Source: Afipia birgiae 34632 (GTDB lineage Bacteria > Pseudomonadota > Alphaproteobacteria > Rhizobiales > Xanthobacteraceae). From it: DNA of 64,000 nt. Within the stretch, counting starts at the first letter, position 1; each line of letters begins with the position of its first letter. Below, one piece after another: positions 25,091-34,371 of this stretch. The position numbers were made by a program, and so were the translations under genes. The stretch spans positions 353,084-417,083 of the forward strand of contig NZ_HG326654.1 in NCBI RefSeq assembly GCF_000308295.2. The letters run 5' to 3'. The notes beneath the pieces are model-generated. The model had not been told where the DNA came from and did no database searches. It saw nothing but the letters and a program-made list of their open reading frames with translations.

Positions 25091-28000
25091 ATGATCTCGA
25101 AATTCTTCATCGAGCGGCCAGTTCTTTCGAACGTCATCGCGATCTTGATGGTCCTGATCGGCGGCGTGGCGTTGCTTGGCCTTGCCGTTGCGCAGTACCC
25201 CGATGTGGTCCCTCCGACCGTACAGGTCACGACCCGCTATCCCGGCGCCAGTGCAAAGACTGTCATTGATACCGTCGCCCTGCCGATCGAGCAGCAGGTG
25301 AACGGCGTCGAAGGCATGCTCTACATGCAGTCCTACAGTGCCGCCGACGGAACCTACTCGCTCACGGTGACCTTCACGATCGGAACCGACCTGAATTTCG
25401 CGCAGGTGCTGGTTCAGAACCGGGTCTCCAGCGCCCTGTCGTCCCTGCCCCAATCGGTGCAGACACAAGGTGTCACGGTCCAGAAGAGGTCCACGGCAAT
25501 CCTGTCGTTTGTGACACTGACCTCTCCAAACGCGACACACGACAGCCTTTTTCTGAGCAACTACGCCACTATCAACATTCGGGACGAGTTGTCGCGCCTT
25601 CCGGGGGTCGGCAACGTGACCGTGTTCGGAGCCGGTCAGTACTCGATGCGAGTCTGGCTTGATCCAAACAGGCTGCAGGCGCTGGCACTCATGCCTCAGG
25701 ATGTCATTCAGGCGATCCAGCAGCAGAGCCAGCAAGTCACCGCCGGCCAGATCGGGATGCCGCCAACGCCGCCCGAACAGGCATTCCAGTACACTCTCAA
25801 CATCAACGGTCGGCTCGAAGACGTCAGCGAGTTTGAGAATGTGATCGTCAAAACCGGTAACACCGGCGACGTCGTCCGCGTTCGCGACGTCGGGCGCGTT
25901 GAACTCGGCGCCCAGACCTATAGCCAGATGTTTTCGCTCGACGGGAAGCCGGCCATCGGCATCGGTGTCTTCCAGTCGCCCGGCGCGAACGCACTGCAAG
26001 TCCAGCAGGCCGTCAAGAAGAAGATGGATGATCTGGCACGCGGGTTTCCGCAAGACATGAAATTCGACGTTCCGTTCGACACCACCAAGTTCGTGTCGGC
26101 CTCGATCCATGAGGTGTACAAAACGCTGATCGAGGCGGGGTTTCTGGTTCTGATCGTAATTCTTGTGTTTCTGCAGGACTGGCGCGCCATGCTGGTTCCC
26201 GCAACCACCGTACCTGTCACAATTATTGGCGCATTCGCCGCAATGGCCGCGCTCGGTTTCACCATCAATCTGTCGACGCTGTTTGCGATCGTTCTCGCCA
26301 TCGGAATCGTGGTCGATGACGCGATTGTCGTCGTCGAGGGCGCCGCCCACAACATCGAGCAGGGCATGTCCGGCCATGACGCGGCAATCAAGGCGATGGA
26401 CCAGTTGTTCGCTCCGATCATAGGAATCACGCTGGTTCTGGTATCGGTATTCCTGCCCGCCGCATTTCTGCCCGGACTGACCGGACGCATCTATGCGCAG
26501 TTCGCCCTTGTGATCGCCGCAACTGCTCTTATCAGCGCGATCAACGCCGCGACCTTGAAGCCAACGCAGTGTGCGCTGTGGCTCCGGCGTCCTGTTCCGC
26601 CGGAGCAACGCAACTGGTTTTACCGCGGCTTCAATGCGATCTACGATCGGGTCGAGAGGTGGTACGCTGCCCTGATCGAACGTATGGTGGCGCACAGCAA
26701 TCTGTCTGTCATTCTTGCGCTAGTCCTGATCGGCATCGGCGGCTACGGCCTGTCTCGGGTGCCGACAGGCTTCATTCCCATTGAGGATCAGGGCTATCTG
26801 TTGGCCGCGGTTCAACTGCCGGATGGCGCATCACTCGATCGCACACAGCGCGTTCTGGATCGGGTCACCGAGATATCAAGCAACACGCCCGGTGTTTCCC
26901 AGGTGATCAGCATCGCCGGGATATCAGCACTTGATAACAGTTCAAGTCTCGCCAATGCGGGCGTCTCCTATCTCATGTTGAAGGACTGGGATGAACGAGG
27001 CGCCGGGGAAGATCTGCGTTCGCTCGTGGTTGGGCTGAACAAGAAACTCGAAGCCATTCCGGAAGCACAGATTTTCGTGCTTCCACCGCCGCCGATCCAG
27101 GGCATTGGCAATGCCGCCGGCTTCGCCATGCAGGTCGAACTGCGTGATGGAAACTCCGATTTCGGAAAGTTACAGGCCATAACTCAGGCAGTCGTGGCCA
27201 ATGCCGAAACGCAGAGCGCCTTGCAGCGCGTCAGTTCCCCGTTCCGTGCCATGGTGCCGCAGTTCGACATCGAAATCGACCGGATCAAGACCCAGACGCT
27301 GCATGTCACAACAGATCAGGTGTTCTCAACACTGGCATCCTACCTTGGTTCGTCCTACGTCAACCAGTTCAACAAGTTCGGCCGCACCTTTCAGGTCTAT
27401 GCTCAGGCGGATTCGCAATTTCGCCTGACGACGAAGGACATCGCAAACCTGACCGTGCGAAACCAGCAAGGCGCCATGATCCCGCTTGGCACAATTGCGA
27501 CCATTACGCCGGCGGTCGGCCCTTCGCTCATCAGCCTGTATAATCTCTACCCATCAGCGACCGTCATCGGATTGCCCGCTCAGGGTTACAGCTCCGGCCA
27601 ATCCATGGCGCTGATGGAAAAAGTCGCCGAGAAAACCTTGCCGCCGGGCACGGGTTACGAATGGACGGCGATGTCGTATCAGGAGAAGGCCGTCGGCGGC
27701 CAGATCTACTACGTCTTCGGCCTCGCGTTGCTGCTCGTCTATCTGGTGTTGGCCGGGCAATATGAAAGCTGGTATGCGCCGATCGCAGTCATTCTGGCTG
27801 TACCACTGTCCTTGCTCGGCCCGATGGCTGTCCTGACAGGGCTGAGAATCGAGAACAATCTCTATACGCAGATCGGATTGATCCTGCTGGTCGCCCTGTC
27901 AGCCAAGAACGCTATCCTCATCGTCGAAGTGGCACTTGAACTCCACGTCCGCGACAGGAAACCGTTGCTGGAATCCGCCGTGGAGGCTGCGAGAGCCCGA

Positions 28001-28252
28001 TTCCGGCCGATCCTGATGACATCGTTCGCCTTCATTCTTGGCGTAGCGCCTCTCGTCTTTGCCAGCGGCGCTGGCGCCAGCGCACGCAAGTCAATCGGCA
28101 TTACCGTGTTCAGTGGAATGATCGCCTCGACCTGCCTGGCGGTGCTTTTCGTTCCGACGTTCTTCGTCATCGTTCAGCGATTTGAGAACTGGCGCCAGGA
28201 ACGCAAGGAAAAGAAAGCGGGCTCACAGGCCGCTGTGCAGAGAGGCTCCTGA
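25091..28252 (+). CDS. RND multidrug efflux transporter (HAE1 family)
   Basis: A 1053-residue inner-membrane proton antiporter of standard length. It begins MISKFFIERPVLSNVIAI, has the TM4 acidic pair in AIGIVVDDAIVVVE near residue 400, the TM1/TM2 porter domain repeats, and the TM10 Lys in VALSAKNAILIVEVA near residue 940. It exports hydrophobic drugs, dyes or solvents with its adaptor. A hairpin at 28244-28258 overlaps the stop but lacks a T-run. No outer-membrane TolC-type partner lies nearby, so it likely uses a shared channel. Confidence 0.94.
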   Translation: MISKFFIERPVLSNVIAILMVLIGGVALLGLAVAQYPDVVPPTVQVTTRYPGASAKTVIDTVALPIEQQVNGVEGMLYMQSYSAADGTYSLTVTFTIGTDLNFAQVLVQNRVSSALSSLPQSVQTQGVTVQKRSTAILSFVTLTSPNATHDSLFLSNYATINIRDELSRLPGVGNVTVFGAGQYSMRVWLDPNRLQALALMPQDVIQAIQQQSQQVTAGQIGMPPTPPEQAFQYTLNINGRLEDVSEFENVIVKTGNTGDVVRVRDVGRVELGAQTYSQMFSLDGKPAIGIGVFQSPGANALQVQQAVKKKMDDLARGFPQDMKFDVPFDTTKFVSASIHEVYKTLIEAGFLVLIVILVFLQDWRAMLVPATTVPVTIIGAFAAMAALGFTINLSTLFAIVLAIGIVVDDAIVVVEGAAHNIEQGMSGHDAAIKAMDQLFAPIIGITLVLVSVFLPAAFLPGLTGRIYAQFALVIAATALISAINAATLKPTQCALWLRRPVPPEQRNWFYRGFNAIYDRVERWYAALIERMVAHSNLSVILALVLIGIGGYGLSRVPTGFIPIEDQGYLLAAVQLPDGASLDRTQRVLDRVTEISSNTPGVSQVISIAGISALDNSSSLANAGVSYLMLKDWDERGAGEDLRSLVVGLNKKLEAIPEAQIFVLPPPPIQGIGNAAGFAMQVELRDGNSDFGKLQAITQAVVANAETQSALQRVSSPFRAMVPQFDIEIDRIKTQTLHVTTDQVFSTLASYLGSSYVNQFNKFGRTFQVYAQADSQFRLTTKDIANLTVRNQQGAMIPLGTIATITPAVGPSLISLYNLYPSATVIGLPAQGYSSGQSMALMEKVAEKTLPPGTGYEWTAMSYQEKAVGGQIYYVFGLALLLVYLVLAGQYESWYAPIAVILAVPLSLLGPMAVLTGLRIENNLYTQIGLILLVALSAKNAILIVEVALELHVRDRKPLLESAVEAARARFRPILMTSFAFILGVAPLVFASGAGASARKSIGITVFSGMIASTCLAVLFVPTFFVIVQRFENWRQERKEKKAGSQAAVQRGS

Positions 28253-28312
28253 GGAGCCCGCTATCACTGAAATAATTGGAAACGTTTTAAGAGCTGCACG
28301 TTGGCGCGGCTC

Positions 28313-29401
28313 TCACCTTGCCTTTGCAAGATTATCCGCCTGCGTAAGCGCGGCTACGAGAGTGTCCTCGGTCACAGTCCCGACAAACTGCTTGAGATAT
28401 GGCGCTTCGGCGACAGAACGCTGGGCAATGGTTCGAATGCCTTGCTGGATATCGCCGGAGAACCCGAGGTCGTTCAAGCTCGTCGGCAAACCGACCGCGC
28501 GGTAGAACGCAACCATATCCGTCAGAAAGGCAGCGGACCTCTGCTCAAGACAGAGTTGCGTGAGCAGGCCGAATGCCACCTGCTCTCCGTGAAGCGATCC
28601 ATTGAGCGAAGGAAGAGCGGAAAAGCCACGTGTAAGCGAGTGCGCGATCGACAAGCCGCCGCTTTCGAAGCCGAGGCCACTGAGCAGGATCGTCGCCTCG
28701 ACAATGTTCTCGAACGCAGCATCGGGCTCCCTGCGGTCGACTGCCGCGAGGGACGATATCGCGTCCCGCCGGATCACCTGATAGCATTGATCGGCAATCG
28801 AAACCGCAAGTCCGGCCGGGCGCGCCTTGTAGAAATTCATGCCACCGGAATTGAAGCATTGTTCCGCCTCGAATTTCTTCGAAAGCGCGTCGCCGATCCC
28901 GGCAACGAAGAACCGGCGCGGCGCACGCGCGATAATCGACGTATCCACGACGACAGCATCCGGATTCGTCGGCATCAGCCGGACTTCTTTCAGGACATGA
29001 TCGTCGGTATACACAATCACTAGCCGACTGGTGGGTGCGTCGTTCGAGGCCACTGTCGGCACCACGATGATTGCTCCGCCACGCAGAATGCGAACGCCCT
29101 TCGCGGTATCGATGGCCTTGCCGCCGCCAATCGCAATGACGACGTCGCTGTTTGCAGCCCGGGCCTTGGCGGTCATCGTATCGATCTGGTTCACGGAACA
29201 TTCGCCCGAGAACTCTGCGAACTCCAGACCATCGACGTGTGGCTGGAGCAATGCGGTGAGCTGGTCCCGTAGCCCGGCAACAGCCACGTCGGCCACGACA
29301 AACGGACGCCGGCCGTAAAGCGGAACCAGCGCCGCAAGTTCGCTCAGCGCGCCCGGACCCTGAACGTAGCGATGCGGGCCGCCGAAAGCTCGAATGGTCA
29401 T
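28313..29401 (-). CDS. gldA: glycerol dehydrogenase-like iron/zinc-containing dehydrogenase
   Basis: A 362-residue member of the group III metal-dependent dehydrogenases. The nucleotide-binding AIGGGKAIDTAK (near 90-101), VPTVASNDAPTS (near 115-126), metal ligands in GIGDALSKKFEA, GLSIAHSLTRGF and SLHGEQVAFG all match glycerol dehydrogenase. It should oxidise glycerol or a related polyol C2 hydroxyl with NAD. The start overlaps the SDR stop as ATGA. It is the last gene of the LacI-controlled polyol operon. Confidence 0.85.
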   Translation of the reverse strand: MTIRAFGGPHRYVQGPGALSELAALVPLYGRRPFVVADVAVAGLRDQLTALLQPHVDGLEFAEFSGECSVNQIDTMTAKARAANSDVVIAIGGGKAIDTAKGVRILRGGAIIVVPTVASNDAPTSRLVIVYTDDHVLKEVRLMPTNPDAVVVDTSIIARAPRRFFVAGIGDALSKKFEAEQCFNSGGMNFYKARPAGLAVSIADQCYQVIRRDAISSLAAVDRREPDAAFENIVEATILLSGLGFESGGLSIAHSLTRGFSALPSLNGSLHGEQVAFGLLTQLCLEQRSAAFLTDMVAFYRAVGLPTSLNDLGFSGDIQQGIRTIAQRSVAEAPYLKQFVGTVTEDTLVAALTQADNLAKAR

Positions 29402-30174
29402 TGATCACCCCAGAAGAAGTCGCGCTTGCCTCCATCCATGCAGATCAGCGCACCGTTGATGAACGCGGCCTGAGTGGAGCACAGAAATGCGATCAGCGAA
29501 CCCACCTCTTCAGGCTGGCAAAACCGGCCGAGCGGATTTTGTCCGGCGATAACCGCGCGCTTCTCGGCGGAGAAGCCGGCGATCAGCGCGGTCTCGACAT
29601 AGCCCGGTGCAATGGCATTCACAGTAATCCCGGCGCTGCCAACTTCCTTGGCCAGGGTTCGCGTAAAACCGATAACGCCCGCCTTCGCGGCGGAATAGTT
29701 GGTGACGCCGGGCCTTCCGCCGCCTGTGACGTTCATCGACGAGGTATTCACGATCCGTCCGAAGCCGCGTTCGCGCATCAACGGGACGGCATACTTGCTG
29801 CAAAGGAATGTGCTGCGCAGATGTGTCCGGACGATGATGTCCCAATCGTCGAGCGACATGTTCTCGGCAAGACTGCCGAGGTGCCGACCGCCCGCGCCGG
29901 CGTTGTTCACCAGAATATCGAGATGCCCAAGCCCGCGATGTGCTTCACGGACAACGGCTTCCGCACCCGCTTCTTCCGAGACGTCACCAATAGCAACGAC
30001 TGCCTTCGTGCCCGCAGCGATCAATTCGGCCACTGTGGCTTCCGCCGCCTCGCGATCAATGTCGTTGATGGCAATGGAACATCCCTCGGCCGCCAGAGCC
30101 AACGCCTCAGCCTTGCCGATGCCCCTCGCTGCGCCGGTCACCAACGCAGCCTTGCCCTTCAACCCGAGATCCAT
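29398..30174 (-). CDS. short-chain dehydrogenase/reductase
   Basis: A 258-residue classical SDR: TGAARGIGKAEA (residues 13-24), NNAGA near 91, catalytic Ser-Tyr-Lys as TSSMN and YSAAKAG (near 160-166). It oxidises a sugar, polyol or 3-hydroxyacyl substrate with NAD(P). It lies two bases after the permease gene stop and overlaps gldA, so it is fully integrated in the operon. The substrate is unknown. Confidence 0.9.
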   Translation of the reverse strand: MDLGLKGKAALVTGAARGIGKAEALALAAEGCSIAINDIDREAAEATVAELIAAGTKAVVAIGDVSEEAGAEAVVREAHRGLGHLDILVNNAGAGGRHLGSLAENMSLDDWDIIVRTHLRSTFLCSKYAVPLMRERGFGRIVNTSSMNVTGGGRPGVTNYSAAKAGVIGFTRTLAKEVGSAGITVNAIAPGYVETALIAGFSAEKRAVIAGQNPLGRFCQPEEVGSLIAFLCSTQAAFINGALICMDGGKRDFFWGDQ

Positions 30175-30176
30175 GA

Positions 30177-31010
30177 TTAACCCTTTACAGCGCCAGCACC
30201 GAGGCCTTGGATAAAATATTGCGTCAGCAGCGCAAACGCAGCGAACAGGGGCAGCGCGATCAGCGTCGATCCTGCCATGATCTCACCCCAGCGCAGATCG
30301 AACGACCCGACCATCGACGCAAGTCCCACCGGCAACGTCTTGTTGGCATCACTGCCGATCATGATCAGTGCGAATGTGTAGTCGGTCCACGACAGCAGGA
30401 ACGAGAAGATCGCCACCGTGATCAACCCCGGCAATGACAACGGCAGCACGACGCGCAGGAACGCGCCAAGCCGCGTGCAGCCATCGACCATCGCAGCTTC
30501 TTCCAGCTCGAACGGCATACCCTTGAAGAAGCCCCACAGGAACCAGACGCCAAGCGGCAGCGTCAGCGTCAAATGCGACGCGATCAGGCCAACCAACGTG
30601 TCGCTGAGGCCGAGGCGCGCAAAGATCGTGAACATCGGGATCGCGATCAGCAACGGCGGGAACATGTAGGCGTACAGCATCGCGCCGACGATCAGCTTCT
30701 TGCCGCGGATGCGCTGGCGCGTCACGGCGTAGGCGATCATGATCGAAAAAATCATGGTCACAACGACCGTGACCACAGCGACAATGACGCTGTTCATGAA
30801 ATGCGTCGGGTAGTCGGTCAGTTCGAGCAGGTTGCGATAGTATTCCAGCGTGAACGGACCCGGCATCAGCGAGACGGTGCTGAGCAGGCTCGTCGGCTCA
30901 CGCAGACTGGAAATGAACATCCAGTAGATCGGGAACGCCGAATAGATCGCGATGACGATCGCGGCGCCGTAGAGGCTCAGCCGGGCGGGCAGCGATTTGA
31001 CAGCGGCCAT
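30177..31010 (-). CDS. carbohydrate ABC transporter permease 2 (MalG/UgpE type)
   Basis: 277 residues with six membrane segments and the EAA loop MPFELEEAAMVDGCTRLGAF near residue 180. The ATG at 31008-31010 overlaps the stop of permease 1 (TAATG). The longer reading upstream is out of frame with homologues. It forms the channel with permease 1 for import of a sugar or polyol. Confidence 0.92.
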   Translation of the reverse strand: MAAVKSLPARLSLYGAAIVIAIYSAFPIYWMFISSLREPTSLLSTVSLMPGPFTLEYYRNLLELTDYPTHFMNSVIVAVVTVVVTMIFSIMIAYAVTRQRIRGKKLIVGAMLYAYMFPPLLIAIPMFTIFARLGLSDTLVGLIASHLTLTLPLGVWFLWGFFKGMPFELEEAAMVDGCTRLGAFLRVVLPLSLPGLITVAIFSFLLSWTDYTFALIMIGSDANKTLPVGLASMVGSFDLRWGEIMAGSTLIALPLFAAFALLTQYFIQGLGAGAVKG

Positions 31011-31924
31011 TAATCGTCCTCCAGCGGGAAGATGCGGAAGTAGAAGAACACGGCCACCGACAGGATCGCGAAGGAAATCGTCGCAATCGCCGCGCCCCCA
31101 CCGATGTCGAACAGGCTGAATGCGTGACGATAGGACAGGATGGCCAGGTGCTCGGTTGATCCGACCGGGCCGCCACGAGTCAGAAGCCAAATCACGTCGA
31201 ACTTGTTGAACATCCAGATCGCGCGAAGCAGAACGACCACGGTCAGGATCGGCTTCAACATCGGCAGCGTGATGTGGAAGAACCGCTGAACAGCCGTGGT
31301 GCCGTCCACCCGCGCGGCCTCGTAAAGCGACGTGGGAACAGTCTGCAATGCTGCGAGGAAACAGGTCGTGACAAACGGCGTCCACATCCAGACGCTGACA
31401 AGGATGACCGACGTCATCGCCGCACCGGAACTCTCGAACCAGTTCACCGGCGGCAGTCCCATGGCTGCGATGGCTTTGGTGATGATGCCGATGCTGCCGT
31501 CCACCATCCACTTGAACGTCAGAATGACGACGACTGTCGGCAGCAGATACGGCAGGATGGACAGTCCGCGCACGAAATTACGGCCCGGGAATGTCTCGTT
31601 CAGGATCAGCGCGAAGCCGATGCCGAGCACCACCTGAAGCACGATCGACCCGGCTGAATAAACAACGCCATTCCAGAGCGCGCTCCAGAATTCCGGCAAC
31701 TGCATAATCGCGATGTAGTTGTCGAAGCCGACCCACTTGGCTTCACCGACAAACGAGTCAAGCTTGTAGAAACTCAGACTGATGGCATAGGCCACCGGCG
31801 CGACGATCAGGACGAGCGTCACGAGAAGTCCGATCACCAGAAAGGTGTATATCGTCGATTTCGAACTCAAGTTCGTCTTTCCGGGAAAAGCCCGGCCGGG
31901 AGCATCCGGCCGGGCAGTTGGCAC
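31010..31924 (-). CDS. carbohydrate ABC transporter permease 1 (MalF/UgpA type)
   Basis: 304 residues, six predicted membrane segments, EAA loop VPTSLYEAARVDGTTAVQRF near residue 210. The N-terminal 20 residues are hydrophilic. It follows the binding-protein gene by 9 bp. Subfamily resemblance is to glycerol-3-phosphate, sugar and polyol importers. Confidence 0.92.
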   Translation of the reverse strand: MPTARPDAPGRAFPGKTNLSSKSTIYTFLVIGLLVTLVLIVAPVAYAISLSFYKLDSFVGEAKWVGFDNYIAIMQLPEFWSALWNGVVYSAGSIVLQVVLGIGFALILNETFPGRNFVRGLSILPYLLPTVVVILTFKWMVDGSIGIITKAIAAMGLPPVNWFESSGAAMTSVILVSVWMWTPFVTTCFLAALQTVPTSLYEAARVDGTTAVQRFFHITLPMLKPILTVVVLLRAIWMFNKFDVIWLLTRGGPVGSTEHLAILSYRHAFSLFDIGGGAAIATISFAILSVAVFFYFRIFPLEDD

Positions 31925-31933
31925 ACGCGTTTC

Positions 31934-33256
31934 TTATGCCGTGAGCTTGCGCATCTTGTCGCCTGCCGCCTTGACGCAATCAGCCGCCGGCATGTTCTTC
32001 AGAATGCGGTTCTGCAGCATCTCGGGGATGACAAAGCCCTCGAAGACCTTGCCAGGACGCAGATCGGGCGCCGGTCCCTCGGTATCGACCGAGGTAAGGG
32101 TCATCGACTTGTCGACGATGAAGCCCTTCATGGTCTCCACCGCGTCCTTGTGCTTCTCGATCAGCGGGTGAGCGCGCCAGCGCGCGTCCTCGTAGACGTC
32201 GAGGCGCGGCGGCTGGAAGTGCAACGGCGCCGTGTGCAGGAAGTTGATGTACTGGTTCTCGGTGAACCACTTCATGAACTTCATCGACTCGCTGGAGTTC
32301 GGTGTCTTCAACACCACCCAGCCGTCATAGCCGTGGTTGACCGCCTTCGCCTTACCCTGGCTGTCCATGTACGGCATGATTCCGTACTTGGTCGCGAGCG
32401 CCGGTGAGGTGCGCTCAAGCGCCTCGATGATGCGCCCGGCATAAGCGGTGTGCCCGACCTTGTCGGAGGAGAAGTTCGACAGAACTTCGCCGAAGCTGGC
32501 CTGGCTGGTGCCTGACGGCATCGTCTTGTAGAGATCCGCGAAGAAATCGAGATAGGCCGCGACCTTCGGAGCGTTCGCCGCGTTGTCGATGGCGACATTC
32601 CATTTGTCGTCGAACAGCTTGACCCCCTCGGCCCACATGAAGCCCGGCGAGAGCCAGTTGGTCGCGCCGTTGCTGCCGATCGGGAACAGCGCGCCGGAGC
32701 GGCCATCCTCGTTGAGCGCCTGCGAGTTCTTGAGCATGTCGGCCCAGGTCTTGGGAACGCTCAGGCCCTTCTTTTCGTAGAGATCCTTGCGGTAGTAGAT
32801 CCACGCCAGGTTGTAGTCGTAGGGATACCAGTAGGTTTCGCCCTTGATGGGGAAGAGAATCTTCGGTCCCCATTTATGCTTGCTGGTCAGTTCGGTCAGC
32901 GGCATCAAATGCCCTTCTGCCTGAAGCAGCAGAACGTGACCCACGAAGGCAAATGTCGCGATGTCGTAAGGCTGACCGCCGCGCAGTGAGGTGGTCACCT
33001 TTGTAAAAGCATCGTCGAGCGGCACGGAGTCGACGATGACCTGGGTGCCCGTCATCCGCTCATACTCGGCACACGCGACCTTCAGCGCGCGGATGCTGTC
33101 GATGGACGTTTCAGTGTTGAGGAAACGGATGGTCTTCTTGCCCTGCCCCCACACAGCAGGCGCGCCAAGCGTACCCGCCGCAATCCCTGCGCCAACCGCT
33201 CCGGCGCCCTTGATGAGCGTGCGGCGGTCGATATTCGATTTCCCGTTCTTAGACAT
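31934..33256 (-). CDS. carbohydrate ABC transporter substrate-binding protein
   Basis: A 440-residue family 1 extracellular binding protein. A twin-arginine signal (IDRRTLIKGAGAVGAG) ends near AVWGQ. The mature part has KKTIRFLNTETS and GYDGWVVLKTPNSSESMKF, typical of sugar/polyol receptors. ATG 33254-33256 has GGGAGA seven bases upstream. It captures the operon's substrate in the periplasm; the identity (polyol or glycoside) is not determined. Confidence 0.9.
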   Translation of the reverse strand: MSKNGKSNIDRRTLIKGAGAVGAGIAAGTLGAPAVWGQGKKTIRFLNTETSIDSIRALKVACAEYERMTGTQVIVDSVPLDDAFTKVTTSLRGGQPYDIATFAFVGHVLLLQAEGHLMPLTELTSKHKWGPKILFPIKGETYWYPYDYNLAWIYYRKDLYEKKGLSVPKTWADMLKNSQALNEDGRSGALFPIGSNGATNWLSPGFMWAEGVKLFDDKWNVAIDNAANAPKVAAYLDFFADLYKTMPSGTSQASFGEVLSNFSSDKVGHTAYAGRIIEALERTSPALATKYGIMPYMDSQGKAKAVNHGYDGWVVLKTPNSSESMKFMKWFTENQYINFLHTAPLHFQPPRLDVYEDARWRAHPLIEKHKDAVETMKGFIVDKSMTLTSVDTEGPAPDLRPGKVFEGFVIPEMLQNRILKNMPAADCVKAAGDKMRKLTA

Positions 33257-33315
33257 TACGTTGTCTCCCATGGCAAATTCACTGGTGTGAATGTTCGTTC
33301 TGGTTTCTTGGTAAC

Positions 33316-34368
33316 TTAGAGTCGCTGTCCCGTTGCTTTCGAGAACAGATGGAGCCGCCCGGCCTGAAGCCGGACGGGAATTCGCTGGCCGAACTTCCAG
33401 TTATCGACGCGGTCGGTGAGAATACGCAGACGCACACCGCTCACCTCACCGATGCTAAGGGTCTGCGCGCCGAGTTGCTCGATGACGCCGACCTCAAAGG
33501 TCAGAGAATCCGGCCCTTCGCCGAGGCCGATATGCTCCGGCCGGATTCCTAGAACGATGTCTTCATTGACGGCCTGATACTCCGCGGGGAGTGCGACCCG
33601 CATTGCACCGCTTTCAAATGTGCCATTCGAGGCGCGCCCCTCGACCAGATTCATTTCAGGCGATCCGATGAACCCGGCCACGAACAGATTGACCGGACGG
33701 TCGTAGACTTCGAGCGGCGCACCCACTTGCTGCACATGCCCGTCGCGCATGATCACGATGCGATTGGCGAGCGTCATCGCCTCGACCTGATCATGGGTCA
33801 CGTACACCATGCTGGTGCCGACTTCCTGATGCAGGCGGGCGATTTCCTCGCGCATGCGCACGCGCAGCTTGGCGTCCAGGTTGGAGAGCGGCTCATCGAG
33901 CAGGAACACTTCCGGTTCGCGCACGAGAGCACGGCCGAGTGCGACGCGCTGCATCTGGCCACCTGAAAGCTGCTTCGGCTTGCGCTTCAGATATTCATCG
34001 AGGCCGAGCATCTTTGCGGCGCGCTGGACGCGCATGTCAATTTGCGCCGGGTCCATCTTCCGCATCCGCAAACCGAACGCGAGATTTTCGTAAATCGTCT
34101 TGTGCGGATAGAGCGCGTAATTCTGGAACACCATCGCGATGTTGCGATCCTTCGGCTCCAGCGCGGTAACATCGCGGTCGCCGATGAAGATCTTGCCGGA
34201 GGTAATTTCCTCAAGACCCGCCAGCATCCGCAGCGTCGTGGACTTTCCGCAACCCGAAGGGCCCAGGAACACTACAAATTCGCCGTCACGAATCGTCAGA
34301 TCGACGCCATGAACGGCGACCACCGGACCATACGCCTTGCGAACTTTTTCGAGTCTAATCTCTGACAT
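33316..34368 (-). CDS. ugpC: carbohydrate ABC transporter ATPase (UgpC/MsmK/MalK type)
   Basis: A 350-residue ATPase with Walker A GPSGCGKSTT (near 36-45), signature LSGGQMQRVALG, Walker B VFLLDEPLSNLDA and a C-terminal TOBE domain (GIRPEHIGLGEG) where regulatory contacts form in MalK. It energises the two MalF/MalG-type permeases. It lies between the kinase and binding-protein genes, with a 60-bp spacer before the binding protein. Confidence 0.9.
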   Translation of the reverse strand: MSEIRLEKVRKAYGPVVAVHGVDLTIRDGEFVVFLGPSGCGKSTTLRMLAGLEEITSGKIFIGDRDVTALEPKDRNIAMVFQNYALYPHKTIYENLAFGLRMRKMDPAQIDMRVQRAAKMLGLDEYLKRKPKQLSGGQMQRVALGRALVREPEVFLLDEPLSNLDAKLRVRMREEIARLHQEVGTSMVYVTHDQVEAMTLANRIVIMRDGHVQQVGAPLEVYDRPVNLFVAGFIGSPEMNLVEGRASNGTFESGAMRVALPAEYQAVNEDIVLGIRPEHIGLGEGPDSLTFEVGVIEQLGAQTLSIGEVSGVRLRILTDRVDNWKFGQRIPVRLQAGRLHLFSKATGQRL

Positions 34369-34371
34369 AGA

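Noticed and set aside
24971-26695. Long open reading frame (574 codons) antisense to the RND pump
   Set aside because: It overlaps conserved RND and adaptor motifs in the other strand, has no family match and mirrors the codon bias of the real gene.
28244-28258. Hairpin GGCTCC-TGA-GGAGCC at the RND stop codon
   Set aside because: No T-run follows and the stem is within the end of the coding region, so it is not a convincing terminator.
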